DNA of 23,706 bases, taken from positions 1 to 23,706 of the forward strand of contig CAQLOA010000005.1 in NCBI GenBank assembly GCA_948829205.1, read 5' to 3'. Positions 16,861 to 23,706 of the stretch are shown one piece after another. The stretch's first letter is position 1. Every line of letters begins with the position of its first letter. A program made the translations under genes and the position numbers. The notes under the pieces were generated by a model. That model saw only the letters and a list, made by a program, of their open reading frames with translations, ran no database searches and had not been told where the DNA came from. The stretch comes from an uncultured Eggerthellaceae bacterium (lineage in GTDB: Bacteria > Actinomycetota > Coriobacteriia > Coriobacteriales > Eggerthellaceae).

Positions 16861-17986
16861 CGCATTCGCCATCGTCTATGCGAAGCAGGGATCGCAGCAG
16901 CTTCGCGATCTCATCGAGCTGCGTTCCACTGCAGCGCTTCCCATCGGCGGCCGCTACCGCATGATCGACCTGCTGCTGTCGAACATCTCCAACAGCGGCA
17001 TTCATTCCGTTGGGTTGATTACGCAGCGCAACTACAAGTCGCTCATCGACCACATCGGGTCCGGCAAGGAATGGAACCTTTCCAAGAAGAACGGCGGCTT
17101 GCGTCTGCTGCCGCCGTATGATTTGGCGTGCGGCACCGAGATGTACCACGGGCTGCCCGACGCTATTCTCAGCAAACGCGACTTCGTGGAGCATCAGCGT
17201 TGGCGTTACTGCCTGCTGATGGGAACCGACCAGGTGTACAGCCAGGACTTCAACGAGATGATGGACCATCACGTGGCCACGGGTGCCGACGTCACGGTGA
17301 TGTACTCGCGCGACAAGAGCCTGATGAACGACGACACCGACGAGGTGTCGTACTTCGAGATGGAAGGCGACGTGGTGAAGAACCTGGCCACCAGCCCCAC
17401 AGGCAAGGACAACTGCTACGCCAACCTGCGGGTGTGTTTGATGGACAAAGAGTTGCTGCTGCGCCTTGTCGAGGACGTGTGCGCCGAAGGACGCTACGGG
17501 TTCGACCAGGACTTGCTGAAGATGGCCATACGTGACTACAAGGTGGTGGGGCTTGAGCACAAGGGTTACGTCGGACGCGTGACCTCTGTGAAGTCGTATT
17601 TCGACCTGAACCAGGACCTGTTGGACAAAAGCGTGCGTTACGACTTGTTCAATCCTGCATTCCCCGTGTACACCAAGACGATGGATGCGCCGCCCACGCG
17701 CTTCCATCGCGGCTGCGAGGTTGAGCACAGCCTGTTCGGAAACGGCTGCGACATCGAGGGACGGGTACAGAACAGCATCGTGTTCCGCGGGGTGAAGGTC
17801 GATCAGACGGCACATGTGGAAAACTGCATCATCATGCAGAACACGCATGTGGAAGCCGGGGCCAAGCTGTGCAACATGATCATCGACAAGAACGTAGCCG
17901 TTCGCAAAGGAGCTCGGTGCATCGCGGCGCCGTACGACCCGAAGGTGATCCGCAAGGGCACCGTGGTGGAAAGTTCGATGGCATGA
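16853..17986 (+). CDS. glgD: GlgD, GlgC-like regulatory subunit of ADP-glucose pyrophosphorylase
   Basis: 377 aa from the ATG at 16853, with AGAAGAGGCG just before it; it overlaps the glgBC stop by 8 bp. The nucleotidyltransferase fold is kept (TAALPIGGRYRMIDLLLSN, GTDQVYSQDF, and a C-terminal hexapeptide beta-helix), but the Gly-rich catalytic loop is replaced by AKQGSQQL. This is typical of GlgD, which pairs with GlgC and raises its activity in Firmicutes-type GlgCD enzymes. An earlier in-frame ATG at 16745 would add 36 residues lying inside glgBC and was not chosen. glgA starts within its stop codon, so translation is probably coupled. Confidence 0.92.
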   Translation: MNNAFAIVYAKQGSQQLRDLIELRSTAALPIGGRYRMIDLLLSNISNSGIHSVGLITQRNYKSLIDHIGSGKEWNLSKKNGGLRLLPPYDLACGTEMYHGLPDAILSKRDFVEHQRWRYCLLMGTDQVYSQDFNEMMDHHVATGADVTVMYSRDKSLMNDDTDEVSYFEMEGDVVKNLATSPTGKDNCYANLRVCLMDKELLLRLVEDVCAEGRYGFDQDLLKMAIRDYKVVGLEHKGYVGRVTSVKSYFDLNQDLLDKSVRYDLFNPAFPVYTKTMDAPPTRFHRGCEVEHSLFGNGCDIEGRVQNSIVFRGVKVDQTAHVENCIIMQNTHVEAGAKLCNMIIDKNVAVRKGARCIAAPYDPKVIRKGTVVESSMA

Positions 17987-19485
17987 CGGCGCGCAAGCAG
18001 GCGAGGGGGTCGAAGGCCGCGCAGGCCCAGCAGATGAAGGACGCTGCGGAATTCGGTGACCTGCCACCGGTGCTCATCGTCGCTGCCGAGGCTGCGCCGC
18101 TTGCCAAGACGGGCGGATTGGCCGACGTTGTGGGCGCTTTGCCTAAGTACCTGAAGGCGCTAGGCGTCGACGCGCGCATCATCATGCCTTTCCATCGTGT
18201 CGTCAAGGACCGCTACGCCAGCGAAGCCACGCACCTGTTCGACTATCTTGCTGCTCCGCAATGGGAGGACCGCTTCGTTGGCATCGACAAGCTGGAGCTG
18301 GACGGCACCGTCTACTACTTCGTCGACAACGAGCATTACTTCGGAGGCCCGATATATACAGGCAACAACTTCGAAGGTCAGCAGTACGCCTTCTTCGCGC
18401 AGGCCGTTTGCGATGCCATCCCCAACCTTGACTTCGATCCGGGCATCATCCATTGCAACGACTGGCACACTGCGTTGGTGCCGTTCAAGCTGAAGGCGCG
18501 CTGTGCGCGCGAGGGCAAAAGGCCTCCAGTCACGCTGCTGACCATTCACAACCTGGCGTTCCAGGGCACTTTCGGCGACGACCTGCAGGCCATCGCCATC
18601 GGTTCCGACGAGCGCGCGTACGCTTGGGATCTAGGCTGCTGGAACATGATGAAGGCCGGAATCGACACGGCTGACAGGGTGAACACCGTCAGTCCCACGT
18701 ATGCCCAGGAAATCACTACGCCCGAGTTCGGCGAAGGGCTGCAGGACGACCTGCGTTCCGTATGCGACCAAGGCAGGTTGTGGGGCATATTGAACGGGAT
18801 AGACACTGACACGTGGAACCCGGAGACGGACGTTTTCCTGGCGAAGAACTATTCGCAAGACGACATGGCCGGAAAGGCCGAATGCAAGCGCGCGCTTCTT
18901 GAGGAGCTAGGGCTTCAGGTGGATATGGATGCGCCGCTGATCGCGATGGTCGGGCGCCTGACCCCGCAGAAGGGAATAGGCATCGCGGCGCACGTCATCG
19001 GCACGCTGGTGCACGAAGGTGCCATGTTCGTGGTGCTTGGGTCGGGCGACGCGGGGCTGGAGTGGCAGATGCGTGAGGCCGAGAACCGCAACAAGGGGCG
19101 CGTGTGCTCGTATATCGGCTACAACAACGACCTGTCGCACCGCATCTATGCGGCGTCGGACTTCTTTCTGATGCCTTCGGCGTTCGAGCCGTGCGGAATA
19201 TCCCAGATGATCGCCATGCGTTACGGCAGCCTTCCGATAGTGCACGAAACCGGTGGACTGAAGGACACCGTGCAGCCGTACAACCAGTTCACGGGCGAAG
19301 GATGCGGGTTCTCGTTCTCCCGCTTCGACGGCGACGACGCGCTGGGCGCGTGCCGCAAGGCGTTGGCCGCCTTCGGCGACAAGAAAGCCATGGACCGGCT
19401 GGTGCAAAACGCCATGTCGCGTGACTTTGGCTTCGACCGTTGCGCCCGCACCTACGCCGAACTGTACCGTTCGATGGTTTCCTAA
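17983..19485 (+). CDS. glgA: Glycogen synthase (ADP-glucose, GT5)
   Basis: 500 aa. It adds glucose from ADP-glucose to the alpha-1,4 chain. The ATG overlaps the glgD stop in an ATGA pattern with GGAAAG upstream; an in-frame ATG at 17869 lies inside glgD and was rejected. A lysine-rich N-terminal extension of about 28 residues precedes the usual start (PPVLIVAAEAAPLAKTGGLADVVG, with ADP-glucose-binding Lys42). Other family motifs are HCNDWHT, TIHNLAFQG, AMVGRLTPQKG and PSAFEPCGISQMIAMRYG, with the retaining-GT-B acidic residue. Length and motifs fit the family (about 475-490 plus the extension); Met18 is an alternative start. It is the last gene of the glycogen operon, with the dispersed repeat/hairpin directly after the stop. 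Confidence 0.95.
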   Translation: MTARKQARGSKAAQAQQMKDAAEFGDLPPVLIVAAEAAPLAKTGGLADVVGALPKYLKALGVDARIIMPFHRVVKDRYASEATHLFDYLAAPQWEDRFVGIDKLELDGTVYYFVDNEHYFGGPIYTGNNFEGQQYAFFAQAVCDAIPNLDFDPGIIHCNDWHTALVPFKLKARCAREGKRPPVTLLTIHNLAFQGTFGDDLQAIAIGSDERAYAWDLGCWNMMKAGIDTADRVNTVSPTYAQEITTPEFGEGLQDDLRSVCDQGRLWGILNGIDTDTWNPETDVFLAKNYSQDDMAGKAECKRALLEELGLQVDMDAPLIAMVGRLTPQKGIGIAAHVIGTLVHEGAMFVVLGSGDAGLEWQMREAENRNKGRVCSYIGYNNDLSHRIYAASDFFLMPSAFEPCGISQMIAMRYGSLPIVHETGGLKDTVQPYNQFTGEGCGFSFSRFDGDDALGACRKALAAFGDKKAMDRLVQNAMSRDFGFDRCARTYAELYRSMVS

Positions 19486-19487
19486 AT

Positions 19488-19527
19488 CTTCGTCCTGACG
19501 GAGGAAGCGTTGAGTGACGCTACGCGG
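19488..19527 (+). repeat. Dispersed 40-bp intergenic repeat, copy B
   Basis: It matches copy A (11101-11140) at 32 of 40 positions. Its first 20 bases form a hairpin with one mismatch (CTTCGTCC / GGAGGAAG), starting two bases after the glgA stop, so it may also mark the end of the glycogen transcript. No U-tract follows. Confidence 0.55.
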
Positions 19528-19659
19528 ACGCCCCAGGGTGGGCCTTTGGCATGTGCGTTTGAGACGCTTGTTCAATTGCCAACCAGAATCGTTAAAGAAA
19601 TTGCGTTGACATAAGGTCTTATCGGTAGACATAGGGGCGCAACTCGCGTGTAGGCATTG

Positions 19660-19709
19660 TCCGTGCACGAAAACTGGTGAGTTTTGGCGAAAAAACGCCC
19701 GTTTCAGTC
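19660..19709. repeat. Left arm of a 50-bp imperfect inverted repeat
   Basis: The reverse complement of this arm matches 19844-19893 at 37 of 50 positions without gaps, counted by eye. The ends are best conserved (GACTGAAAC and TTTCGTGCnCGGA), while the middle is variable. The arm has its own small hairpin, GGCG-aaaaaa-CGCC. It looks like a member of a REP-like palindromic family. Confidence 0.5.
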
Positions 19710-19843
19710 CATGTCTACGAGTTTTGAAGGATTGGAAAGCGGCCTGTTTTCTGACGCGAAGCTCTGACCGGGGCTTTGTTTGAAAGGCCTTGCAAGACTT
19801 AGGGTCGGAAGCGCTCGAATGCGGCGAAAGGGTTCGCCTGCTT

Positions 19844-19893
19844 GACTGAAACTAGCGATTTTTTGCCAAAATCGCCTGAGTTTCGTGCGCGGA
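19844..19893. repeat. Right arm of a 50-bp imperfect inverted repeat
   Basis: This is the partner of 19660-19709, 134 bp away in opposite orientation. Inside the arm GCGATTTT and AAAATCGC pair perfectly around TTGCC, and GAAACT/AGTTTC extend the stem further out, so each arm is itself a palindromic unit. Confidence 0.5.
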
Positions 19894-20078
19894 AAGGACG
19901 GCGCTTGCGTTCGCGGCTTCAGGTTCCCCGCGTATGGGCATAATACTTCCTCTAATACCGCACTTTTTACCGCAATATAGCGACGCGCGGTGGATGTGCG
20001 CGCCTTCTATATAGGCAACCATTTCCCTATGCGCGGCATTGCTAGTGCCGTCATCGTTCTGGAGAAGGAGTGGTCGCC

Positions 20079-21341
20079 ATGGCAAAGAAGGTCGCCGCCT
20101 GGATCCCGGTCTGGGCCATCATCGTTGCAAGCATCCTGATTTCGACGCAATACGGAAAGGTTCCTCCCTCCCAGCCGTCGATGATAGAGACGCTTGGAAT
20201 CTCCTACACGATGCAAGGCCTGCTGATGACGGCGTTCTCGGCCTCGGCCCTTGTCATGGCGATGGTGTTCGGTGGTACGTTGATCGACAGGCTAGGCGCC
20301 CGCAAGGTGGTAAGCGTGGCTCTGCTGGCGTCGGTGGTGGGAAACGTCATCGCTCTTTTCGTCACAAGCGATGCCGCCCTTCTGGCCACCAGGGTTCTGG
20401 AAGGAGCCGGCTATGGCGTCACTATGACGGCTGGGCCGGTGATCATAGCGGCGTGGTACGAGCCTAAGAAGCGCGGCATCGCGAGCGGCGTGTGGGGAGC
20501 AAACGTCGGCTTGGGAATGCTGCTTTCCACGGGACTTGCGAATCCTATCCTTGCAGCAACCGACTGGTCTGGCATGTGGGTGTTCTCGCTGGTGTCCACG
20601 GTGCTGGCTTTGCTGCTGGTGGTGATATGCGTAAGGATGCCCGAGCGCGCTTCCGACGGACTTGATGCCGATGTGGGGGCGGGCCCAGCTTCTGCTGATG
20701 CAACAGACGGCTCTCAAAAACATGGGCTGCTTTGGGGGTACCTGGCTCCCTTCGCCCTCCTCACCGCCCTCATGTTCTTCCTTGTAGGCGGCGCCACCGA
20801 CGCCTTCAACAGCTTCACGGTCACTTACCTCAACGTCGAGCTCGACAGGCCTTACACCGAGGCCAACATCACTTCGATGCTCGCTTCGTTCGGCATGCTG
20901 GTGGGATCGGTGGTCATCGGCGTCATCTTCGCACGCGCCAAGGACAAGATGCTGGTGCTCGTAGTCAACATCGCTCTCTGCACCGTGTTCTTGTTCTCCT
21001 GGTTCAACATGGATGCATCCGTGGCCGTGACCTATGTCGTTGGATTCCTGGGAGGCTGTTTCCTCGGAGCCGCTCCGGCGTTGTTCTTCGCCATCCCGCC
21101 CTTCGTGGCACGGTCGCCCCACACCGTAGGAGCTGCGGTCGCGCTGGTGGTGCTTGGACAGAACCTTGGCACCCTGGCCATTCCTGCCATCGTAGGCAAC
21201 GTGCTGGACACGTCCGGCTACTCCATGGCTGCCATCGTCATGGGTTGCCTTTCCTGTGTGGCGCTGGTTGTCGCCATTGCCTTCAAGCGCAAGATGAACG
21301 AAAAGCTTGCCGACCCCGAACCCGTGGGCACGGTCGAGTAG
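20079..21341 (+). CDS. MFS transporter, 12 membrane segments
   Basis: 420 aa from the ATG at 20079, preceded by GGAGAAGGAG at good spacing; a GTG three codons earlier is less likely. The hydrophobic profile suggests 12 helices in two halves, with a hydrophilic central loop (about 190-220) rich in Asp, Ala and Ser. The MFS motif A is seen as GGTLIDRLGARKVV in the first half. The family moves small solutes across the cytoplasmic membrane; neither substrate nor direction can be read. Its neighbours are a membrane LuxR-type regulator (convergent) and a molybdopterin oxidoreductase, which suggests it carries that enzyme's substrate or product. The hairpin/terminator at 21371-21408 follows. Confidence 0.88.
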   Translation: MAKKVAAWIPVWAIIVASILISTQYGKVPPSQPSMIETLGISYTMQGLLMTAFSASALVMAMVFGGTLIDRLGARKVVSVALLASVVGNVIALFVTSDAALLATRVLEGAGYGVTMTAGPVIIAAWYEPKKRGIASGVWGANVGLGMLLSTGLANPILAATDWSGMWVFSLVSTVLALLLVVICVRMPERASDGLDADVGAGPASADATDGSQKHGLLWGYLAPFALLTALMFFLVGGATDAFNSFTVTYLNVELDRPYTEANITSMLASFGMLVGSVVIGVIFARAKDKMLVLVVNIALCTVFLFSWFNMDASVAVTYVVGFLGGCFLGAAPALFFAIPPFVARSPHTVGAAVALVVLGQNLGTLAIPAIVGNVLDTSGYSMAAIVMGCLSCVALVVAIAFKRKMNEKLADPEPVGTVE

Positions 21342-21370
21342 AGCGCGCAACACTTCGTAAGGATTTCGGT

Positions 21371-21408
21371 CAGGTGCGCATTCCTTATAGCGCACCTGCG
21401 CTCCTTTT
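21371..21408 (+). terminator. Terminator after the MFS gene
   Basis: CAGGTGCGC pairs perfectly with GCGCACCTG (9 bp) around a 10-nt AT-rich loop, then CGCTCCTTTT follows. It lies 29 bp after the stop codon. The T-run is short and offset, so the call is good but not certain. Confidence 0.65.
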
Positions 21409-21414
21409 GCGTCG

Positions 21415-21446
21415 ACGTGCTGTTAGCTGTGCCCCTAACAGCACGT
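21415..21446. terminator. Second hairpin between convergent genes
   Basis: ACGTGCTGTTAG and CTAACAGCACGT form a perfect 12-bp stem with an 8-nt loop. It lies 32 bp beyond the end of the LuxR-type gene, which converges from the right, so it may stop that transcript. No T-run is seen on either strand. Confidence 0.5.
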
Positions 21447-21478
21447 CTGGCAACGCCCGGTGCTGCTGTTGCGTCTGG

Positions 21479-22948
21479 CTATTGGAAGTCTTCCTCCACC
21501 ATGTCTATCAGTTCCTGCTGGGAGTGGATGTCCACCTTTCGATAGATGTGGTAGATGTGCGTCTTCACTGTGTGCGTCGATATGTACAGCTCGTCGGCAA
21601 TGTAGCCGTAGCTGCGTCCGCGCGCGAGCATCGTGAAGATGCGCTCCTCCTGCTTGGTGAGCTTGTGCTGCTCGGAGATGTCGTGGCACTTGTCCTTCCA
21701 GGCGTCTTGGAACTGCGTGGACTTTGCGACGCCGGCCTCGGACTCTTCGCCTCTGCCTGTCAGCGTGAGATAGACCACCATGGCCATGACCAGCGCCACC
21801 GAAACGATTCCAAACCCAGCCCCGAAGCCGTCGTGTCCTAGGATTACGAACAGTCCGTATCCGATGGCCCATCCGAGGAAGATGCCTACGAAGTTGACGA
21901 AGGTGGCCGTGCTCGTGTAGCGGAACAGGCCCAGCCTACGGTCGCGCACCTCGTCGGCCAGGTCGCCCCATCCTATGGCGTCGAAGCACGTGAAGCCGAA
22001 CACGGCGAACGACAGGAACACGATCTGAAGCGTGCTGTTCGAGTAGGGGAAGGGCAAAAGTGCCACGGCGACCAGCATCAGCAGCACGCGGCGGAACCTG
22101 TCGGCGTCTATTCTCATCTTGAAGAAGAAGGTGCATGTGGCAAGGAACGCCGCCGAGAACAGTATGGACAACACGATGATGAATATCATGTGGTTGACGC
22201 ATGCAAGGTAAAGCACTGCATATGACACGATGCCGAACGACACCGTATATATAAGAGTGAGGGGCATGAAGTTTCTAAGCTCTGACAAGCGGGCTTTCGG
22301 CGATTCGGAATGAGTCCTTGACTCCGGCGCGCTCTGAGCATGCTGCTCGCTGGACGAATCCATCCTGCGGCCTGCGGCAAAGGTGAATGCACAGGCCAGA
22401 ACGGGCAACATCATGACCCCTACGGCCATCATGGCGGGGGAAAGAAGCTGCGGTATGGCGTACAAGGCGGCGGCCACGAGGAAGCTCAGCGAGATGCATC
22501 GTGATATCTTCGCGCGTTTCAGCCACACGAGGAAGCGGATGGTCTTCAGGAGCACCAGCGACGACGCCAGACCCGAAACCGCCCAAAGCACCGCAACCGC
22601 AGGGAATGCCAGCTGCATTCCAAACGCGTGCAGCAGCGCCGGGATTCCGTTCAGGCAGCTGGTAAGGGACAACATAACGAACCCGCGAAGGCCTTTGAAG
22701 AGCGTCTCGGCCTTTTCGGGCACGAAGCTGACAGCCAAGGTCGTCAGCGCCGAGGTTCCGGCGAAGATGACCAGCAGCAGGCAGTACTCCACTATGCCTT
22801 CGTTCCCGAATGGGTTCAATGCGACCGACGAGAACGTCGCGAAGATCCAGGCCCAATAGGACCCTAGCGAAATGATTCCGAAAACGAGGATGGCGGAATC
22901 GTTGCCGAACAGGTGGTCGTCTCGTTCCTGGGTAATACCTTTGGTCAT
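21479..22948 (-). CDS. Membrane-bound LuxR-type transcriptional regulator
   Basis: 489 aa from the ATG at 22948, preceded on the minus strand by GGAGGAGAAAG; the open frame continues to 23125, but that extension has no comparable site and no family-like sequence. Residues 1-400 are hydrophobic, with about 12 helices in two groups split by a hydrophilic loop (about 200-225). The C-terminus (about 428-489) is a LuxR helix-turn-helix: LTKQEERIFTMLARGRSYGYIADELYIS, THTVKTHIYHIYRKV. Proteins of this build are strongly expanded in Eggerthellaceae and often sit beside molybdenum oxidoreductase genes, where they are thought to sense the substrate at the membrane. The divergent oxidoreductase gene is its likely target. 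Confidence 0.92.
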   Translation of the reverse strand: MTKGITQERDDHLFGNDSAILVFGIISLGSYWAWIFATFSSVALNPFGNEGIVEYCLLLVIFAGTSALTTLAVSFVPEKAETLFKGLRGFVMLSLTSCLNGIPALLHAFGMQLAFPAVAVLWAVSGLASSLVLLKTIRFLVWLKRAKISRCISLSFLVAAALYAIPQLLSPAMMAVGVMMLPVLACAFTFAAGRRMDSSSEQHAQSAPESRTHSESPKARLSELRNFMPLTLIYTVSFGIVSYAVLYLACVNHMIFIIVLSILFSAAFLATCTFFFKMRIDADRFRRVLLMLVAVALLPFPYSNSTLQIVFLSFAVFGFTCFDAIGWGDLADEVRDRRLGLFRYTSTATFVNFVGIFLGWAIGYGLFVILGHDGFGAGFGIVSVALVMAMVVYLTLTGRGEESEAGVAKSTQFQDAWKDKCHDISEQHKLTKQEERIFTMLARGRSYGYIADELYISTHTVKTHIYHIYRKVDIHSQQELIDMVEEDFQ

Positions 22949-23102
22949 ACTTTCTCCTCCATAACCAGCTACGCAGCACTTTTCGCATAAATACGGACGT
23001 TTCCCCGATTCACGCGAGGCAGGTGCTGCCCCACCATATGAACATCTCACAGGACGTCGATTTCGTACGGCCTGGAACCTCAAAAAGGAGAAGGAGGATG
23101 CA
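22949..23102. promoter_or_regulatory. Divergent promoter/operator region of the regulator and oxidoreductase
   Basis: This 154-bp gap must hold both promoters. Visible candidates are a partial dyad CGCATAAATACG (22984-22995) and the inverted pair GCAGCAC (22973-22979) and GTGCTGC (23023-23029). Either could be a LuxR-type site, but both may be chance. No clear -35/-10 pair was found. Confidence 0.4.
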
Positions 23103-23706
23103 ATGAGCGAGAAGAGGGAATACACCCTCGTCGATCACAAGGAGCCGTACAAGTACGACGAAGACGGTCTTCATGTGACCCGCGGCAGCGCCTGGTCGGG
23201 ACCGGGCTGCCATTTGGGGTGCGGAGTGCTTATGTACACCGACGACGACGGAAAGCTTGTCAAGGTGGAAGGGGATCCCGAAAACCCCTTCAACCAAGGC
23301 AGGCTGTGTTGCCGCTGTCTGGCACTTCCGGAGGTAGTATATCACGAAGGCCGGGTGCTTCATCCCATGAAGCGCGCCCGAGAAGACCGCGGCAAGGACA
23401 AGTGGGAGCGCATCACCTGGGACGAGGCGTACGAGACGATTTCGTCCAGGTTCCTGGAAATCAAGGAGAAGTACGGCCCCGAGTGCATCGCGTTCTATTC
23501 GGGCACGGGCCGCGACATCGGCCAGTACATCACGCGTCTTGCGTGGGGCTTCGGCAGCCCTAACTTCATATTCGCGATGAGCGGCCAGTCATGCTACTCG
23601 CCGCGCGTGGCCGGCTGTTTCTCGAACACCGGCGCGTTCTGGCTGGGCGACTATTCGCAGCAGTTCGCCGACCGCTACGACGACCCACGTTGGGAATGCC
23701 CCGAGT
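23103..23706 (+). CDS. Molybdopterin oxidoreductase (DMSO reductase family), 5' part, runs off the window
   Basis: 201 codons are visible, without a stop. The ATG at 23103 follows AAGGAGAAGGAGG. A [4Fe-4S] site is seen as GPGCHLGCG (Cys36, Cys40) and GRLCCRCLAL (Cys69, Cys70, Cys72), followed by HPMKRA and WERITWDEAYETIS, the usual sequence entering the bis-MGD domain. The spacing Cys-X3-Cys and GRLCxRCL is typical of the expanded Eggerthellaceae oxidoreductases. There is no twin-arginine or other signal at the N-terminus, so the enzyme is predicted to be cytoplasmic. It would reduce, hydroxylate or dehydroxylate an organic substrate; which one cannot be said. It lies divergent from a membrane LuxR-type regulator and near an MFS transporter. 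Confidence 0.9.
   Translation, partial: MSEKREYTLVDHKEPYKYDEDGLHVTRGSAWSGPGCHLGCGVLMYTDDDGKLVKVEGDPENPFNQGRLCCRCLALPEVVYHEGRVLHPMKRAREDRGKDKWERITWDEAYETISSRFLEIKEKYGPECIAFYSGTGRDIGQYITRLAWGFGSPNFIFAMSGQSCYSPRVAGCFSNTGAFWLGDYSQQFADRYDDPRWECPE

Larger units (their letters stand above)
19486..20078. other. 593-bp gene-free region between glgA and the MFS gene
   Basis: No reading frame here looks like a gene on either strand. It holds copy B of the dispersed repeat, a pair of 50-bp imperfect inverted repeats, and AT-richer sequence than its surroundings. A perfect TTGACA (19606-19611) has no good -10 at the right distance. CATAAT (19939-19944) and TATATA (20008-20013) are candidate -10 boxes for the MFS gene, both without a clear -35. 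Confidence 0.7.

Noticed and set aside
17869..17982. Longer start for glgA inside glgD
   Set aside because: The extension lies fully within glgD. The ATGA overlap at 17983 is the typical coupled start, and the extra residues are unlike the family.
19486..20078. tRNA, small RNA gene or CRISPR in the gene-free region
   Set aside because: No cloverleaf, and no regularly spaced direct repeats. The repeats present are inverted and only two in number, so I list them as repeats only.
22949..23125. N-terminal extension of the LuxR-type regulator to 23125
   Set aside because: It would cover the whole divergent promoter region and the start of the oxidoreductase. The ATG at 22948 has a strong ribosome site and a family-like start.

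Overview
The window looks like chromosomal DNA of a high-GC, Gram-positive anaerobe of the Coriobacteriia, most likely family Eggerthellaceae (Slackia/Eggerthella-like). This is inferred from four things: a 12-TM-type membrane protein with a C-terminal LuxR helix-turn-helix divergent from a molybdopterin oxidoreductase; a pel operon without the outer-membrane genes pelB and pelC; a glgC/glgD pair; and the GC-rich codon use. The genus cannot be fixed from the sequence alone.

Region 1 (about 318-7927, + strand) is a tightly packed Pel-type exopolysaccharide operon: an SDR-PelD fusion (c-di-GMP receptor), PelE, a PelA-like DUF2194-type protein, PelF (GT4 glycosyltransferase) and PelG (multi-TM transporter/synthase partner). 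PelD appears to keep its c-di-GMP I-site. The fused epimerase-like domain and the PelA-like deacetylase domain both appear to lack catalytic residues. A 9-G homopolymer inside the first gene has stop codons immediately after it in both other frames, so it could work as an on/off phase switch.

Region 2 (8133-11090) is a large hybrid sensor histidine kinase with two receiver domains. It is followed by a DUF4190-type membrane protein (about 11283-12395) with a clear terminator. On the opposite strand lies an arylamine N-acetyltransferase (12513-13334).

Region 3 (13573-19485, + strand) is a glycogen operon in which the branching enzyme GlgB and ADP-glucose pyrophosphorylase GlgC form one 1095-residue reading frame. 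It is followed, with overlapping starts, by glgD (non-catalytic GlgC paralogue) and glgA (glycogen synthase). Together these genes make ADP-glucose, polymerise it and branch the chain. A strong internal Shine-Dalgarno and ATG remain at the GlgB/GlgC junction.

Region 4 (19486-20078) is a 593-bp gene-free stretch holding a copy of a dispersed repeat and a pair of 50-bp imperfect inverted repeats.

Region 5 (20079-end) holds an MFS transporter (+), a membrane LuxR-type regulator (-) and, divergent from the regulator, the first 201 codons of a molybdopterin/4Fe-4S oxidoreductase with no Tat signal. The arrangement resembles the substrate-specific transporter/sensor/reductase modules of Eggerthellaceae, such as those for catechol dehydroxylation. 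The substrate cannot be read from the sequence.
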